Positions 5,180 to 6,447 of a stretch of 6,447 nucleotides of DNA are shown one piece after another. Below the pieces are notes generated by a model, which did not search any database, was not told where the DNA came from, and saw only the letters and a list, made by a program, of their open reading frames with translations. Every line of letters begins with the position of its first letter. The stretch's first letter is position 1. The translations under genes were made by a program, and so were the position numbers. This stretch comes from an uncultured Tepidimonas sp. GTDB taxonomy: Bacteria > Pseudomonadota > Gammaproteobacteria > Burkholderiales > Burkholderiaceae_C. Location: the NCBI GenBank assembly GCA_937949455.1, contig CALEDU010000036.1, positions 1 to 6,447 on the forward strand, given 5' to 3'.

Positions 5180-6447
5180 ATGACGACTCCCATCCCCCAC
5201 CAAGCCCGTTATGCGCAACGGCGCGCCCGGCTGGCGGCTCAGCTCGGCGACGGCGGCATCGCCATCATTCCCACGGCACCCGAGCGGGTACGCAACCGCG
5301 ACAGCGAATACCCGTTTCGCTTCGATAGCTATTTCTATTACCTGACCGGCTTCACCGAGCCCCGCGCCTGGCTGGTGCTGACGGCCGAGGGGCACACGAC
5401 CCTGTTTTGCCAGCCCAAGGACCTGGAGCGCGAAATCTGGGACGGCTACCGGCTGGGCCCAGCAGCCGCGCCCCGTGCACTGGGGGTGGACGAGGCCCAC
5501 TCGGTCGACGAATTGGACGCGCGCCTGCCGAAGCTGCTGGAAAACCGCCGCACCGTCTGGTACCCGTTTGCCACGCACGCCGGGCTGGAGGCGCGCATCG
5601 ACAGCTGGCTGCACAAGGTGCGCGCGAGGGTGCGCTATGGGGCGCTGTGCCCCGATACGCAGCGCGACGTGTGCGCCCTGCTCGACGAAATGCGCCTGGT
5701 GAAAGACCTGCACGAGCTCGACGTGATGCGGCGCGCGGCGCAGATCAGCGCGCGGGCCCACATCCGGGCCATGCGCCGCTGTGCGGCCATGATTCGCGCC
5801 GGCGAGGAGGTGCGTGAATACCACCTGGACGCGGAGCTGCTGCACGAGTTTCGCCGCAGCGGCTCGCAGTCACCCGCCTATGGCAGCATCGTCGCTGCCG
5901 GCACCAATGCCTGCGTGCTGCACTACCGCGCCGACGCCGCCCCAGTGCGCAACGGCGATCTGGTGCTGATCGACGCCGGCTGCGAGCTGGACGGCTACGC
6001 GTCCGACATCACGCGCACCTTCCCCGCCAACGGCCGCTTCAGCGGGCCGCAGCGCGACCTGTACGAACTGGTGCGGGCCGCGCAGCAGGCCGCCATCGAT
6101 GCGACCCGGCCCGGGGCGCGCTTCGTCGATGCGCACGATGCGACAGTCAAGGTACTGGCGCAGGGCATGCTGGACCTGGGCCTGCTGGACAAAAACGATG
6201 TGGGCCACCTGGATGACGTGATCGAGAAGCGGCACTACTTCCGCTTCTACATGCACCGCACCGGCCACTGGCTGGGGCTGGATGTGCACGATGTAGGCAG
6301 CTATGTCGAGCCGGCCGAGCTGGGCCAGGTGAGCGAGCGGCGCGACCCGCTCAGCGGCGAGATCATTCGCGACCGCCCCAGCCGCATCCTGCGCCCGGGC
6401 ATGGTGCTGACCATCGAGCCCGGCCTGTACGTCAGCCCCGCCGCCGG
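5180..6447 (+). CDS. pepP: Xaa-Pro aminopeptidase (aminopeptidase P), C-terminus beyond right edge
   Basis: This cytoplasmic metallopeptidase of family M24B removes an N-terminal residue preceding proline. The window holds 422 codons and the frame is still open. The N-terminal domain (about 1-165) contains NRDSEYPFRFDSYFYYLTGF (39-58), typical of PepP. The pita-bread catalytic domain follows with metal ligands Asp265 (IDAG), Asp276 (SDITRTF), His363 (TGHWLGLDVHD) and Glu413 (IEPGLY), plus the active-site His248 (VLHYR) and His370. The final ligand Glu, roughly 20-30 residues further on, would lie outside the window. A segment at about 383-400 (SERRDPLSGEIIRDRP) is a loop between the His363 and Glu413 motifs. 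ATG 5180 is chosen because homologous sequence begins at once; an in-frame GTG at 5147 would add 11 unfamiliar residues. No Shine-Dalgarno site is visible. The gene lies 80 bases after the murU-like gene and may share its transcript. Confidence 0.96.
   Translation, partial: MTTPIPHQARYAQRRARLAAQLGDGGIAIIPTAPERVRNRDSEYPFRFDSYFYYLTGFTEPRAWLVLTAEGHTTLFCQPKDLEREIWDGYRLGPAAAPRALGVDEAHSVDELDARLPKLLENRRTVWYPFATHAGLEARIDSWLHKVRARVRYGALCPDTQRDVCALLDEMRLVKDLHELDVMRRAAQISARAHIRAMRRCAAMIRAGEEVREYHLDAELLHEFRRSGSQSPAYGSIVAAGTNACVLHYRADAAPVRNGDLVLIDAGCELDGYASDITRTFPANGRFSGPQRDLYELVRAAQQAAIDATRPGARFVDAHDATVKVLAQGMLDLGLLDKNDVGHLDDVIEKRHYFRFYMHRTGHWLGLDVHDVGSYVEPAELGQVSERRDPLSGEIIRDRPSRILRPGMVLTIEPGLYVSPAA

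Noticed and set aside
5407..5817. 136-codon plus-strand frame inside pepP
   Set aside because: It is an out-of-frame shadow of pepP with an Arg/Ala/Pro-rich product.
5081..5845. 254-codon minus-strand frame opposite pepP
   Set aside because: It is antisense to the confident pepP N-terminal domain and shows no domain pattern.

Overview
This GC-rich window looks chromosomal and comes from a betaproteobacterium. Protein style and gene content suggest Burkholderiales, most likely a Comamonadaceae relative. I infer this from remembered family resemblance; no search was run. It holds six genes or gene fragments that encode recognisable or well-supported proteins, plus one 44-codon membrane-protein gene. 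I see no mobile element, CRISPR array, tRNA or rRNA.

Left block (1-1780). A LysR-type regulator reads leftward. Its stop overlaps the start of a metallophosphoesterase gene (TGATG), of which only the first 19 codons are inside the window. Divergent from the regulator is a 183-residue two-helix membrane protein of unknown function with its own Shine-Dalgarno site. The short gap between them holds facing promoter candidates built on one palindromic TTGCAA box. The membrane-protein gene ends at a nested hairpin shared with the convergent pckG gene.

Middle block (1781-4200). pckG, encoding GTP-dependent phosphoenolpyruvate carboxykinase, occupies most of this part on the minus strand and is complete with all expected motifs. 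Upstream of it lies about 330 bases without a convincing gene, holding several inverted repeats and a possible -10 element. Next is a 44-residue single-pass membrane protein with a strong Shine-Dalgarno site and its own terminator.

Right block (4200-6447). On the plus strand lie a MurU-like sugar-1-phosphate nucleotidyltransferase (cell-wall recycling) and the aminopeptidase P gene pepP, which runs off the right edge. The usual MurU partner, the kinase AmgK, is not next to it here.

The genes look like ordinary housekeeping and regulatory genes: gluconeogenesis, peptidoglycan recycling and proline-peptide turnover. I found no clear new multi-gene system. The most interesting leftovers are the 44-residue membrane protein, the unknown two-helix protein facing a LysR regulator, and a recurring pattern of -10-like boxes 6-7 bases before start codons that lack a Shine-Dalgarno site.
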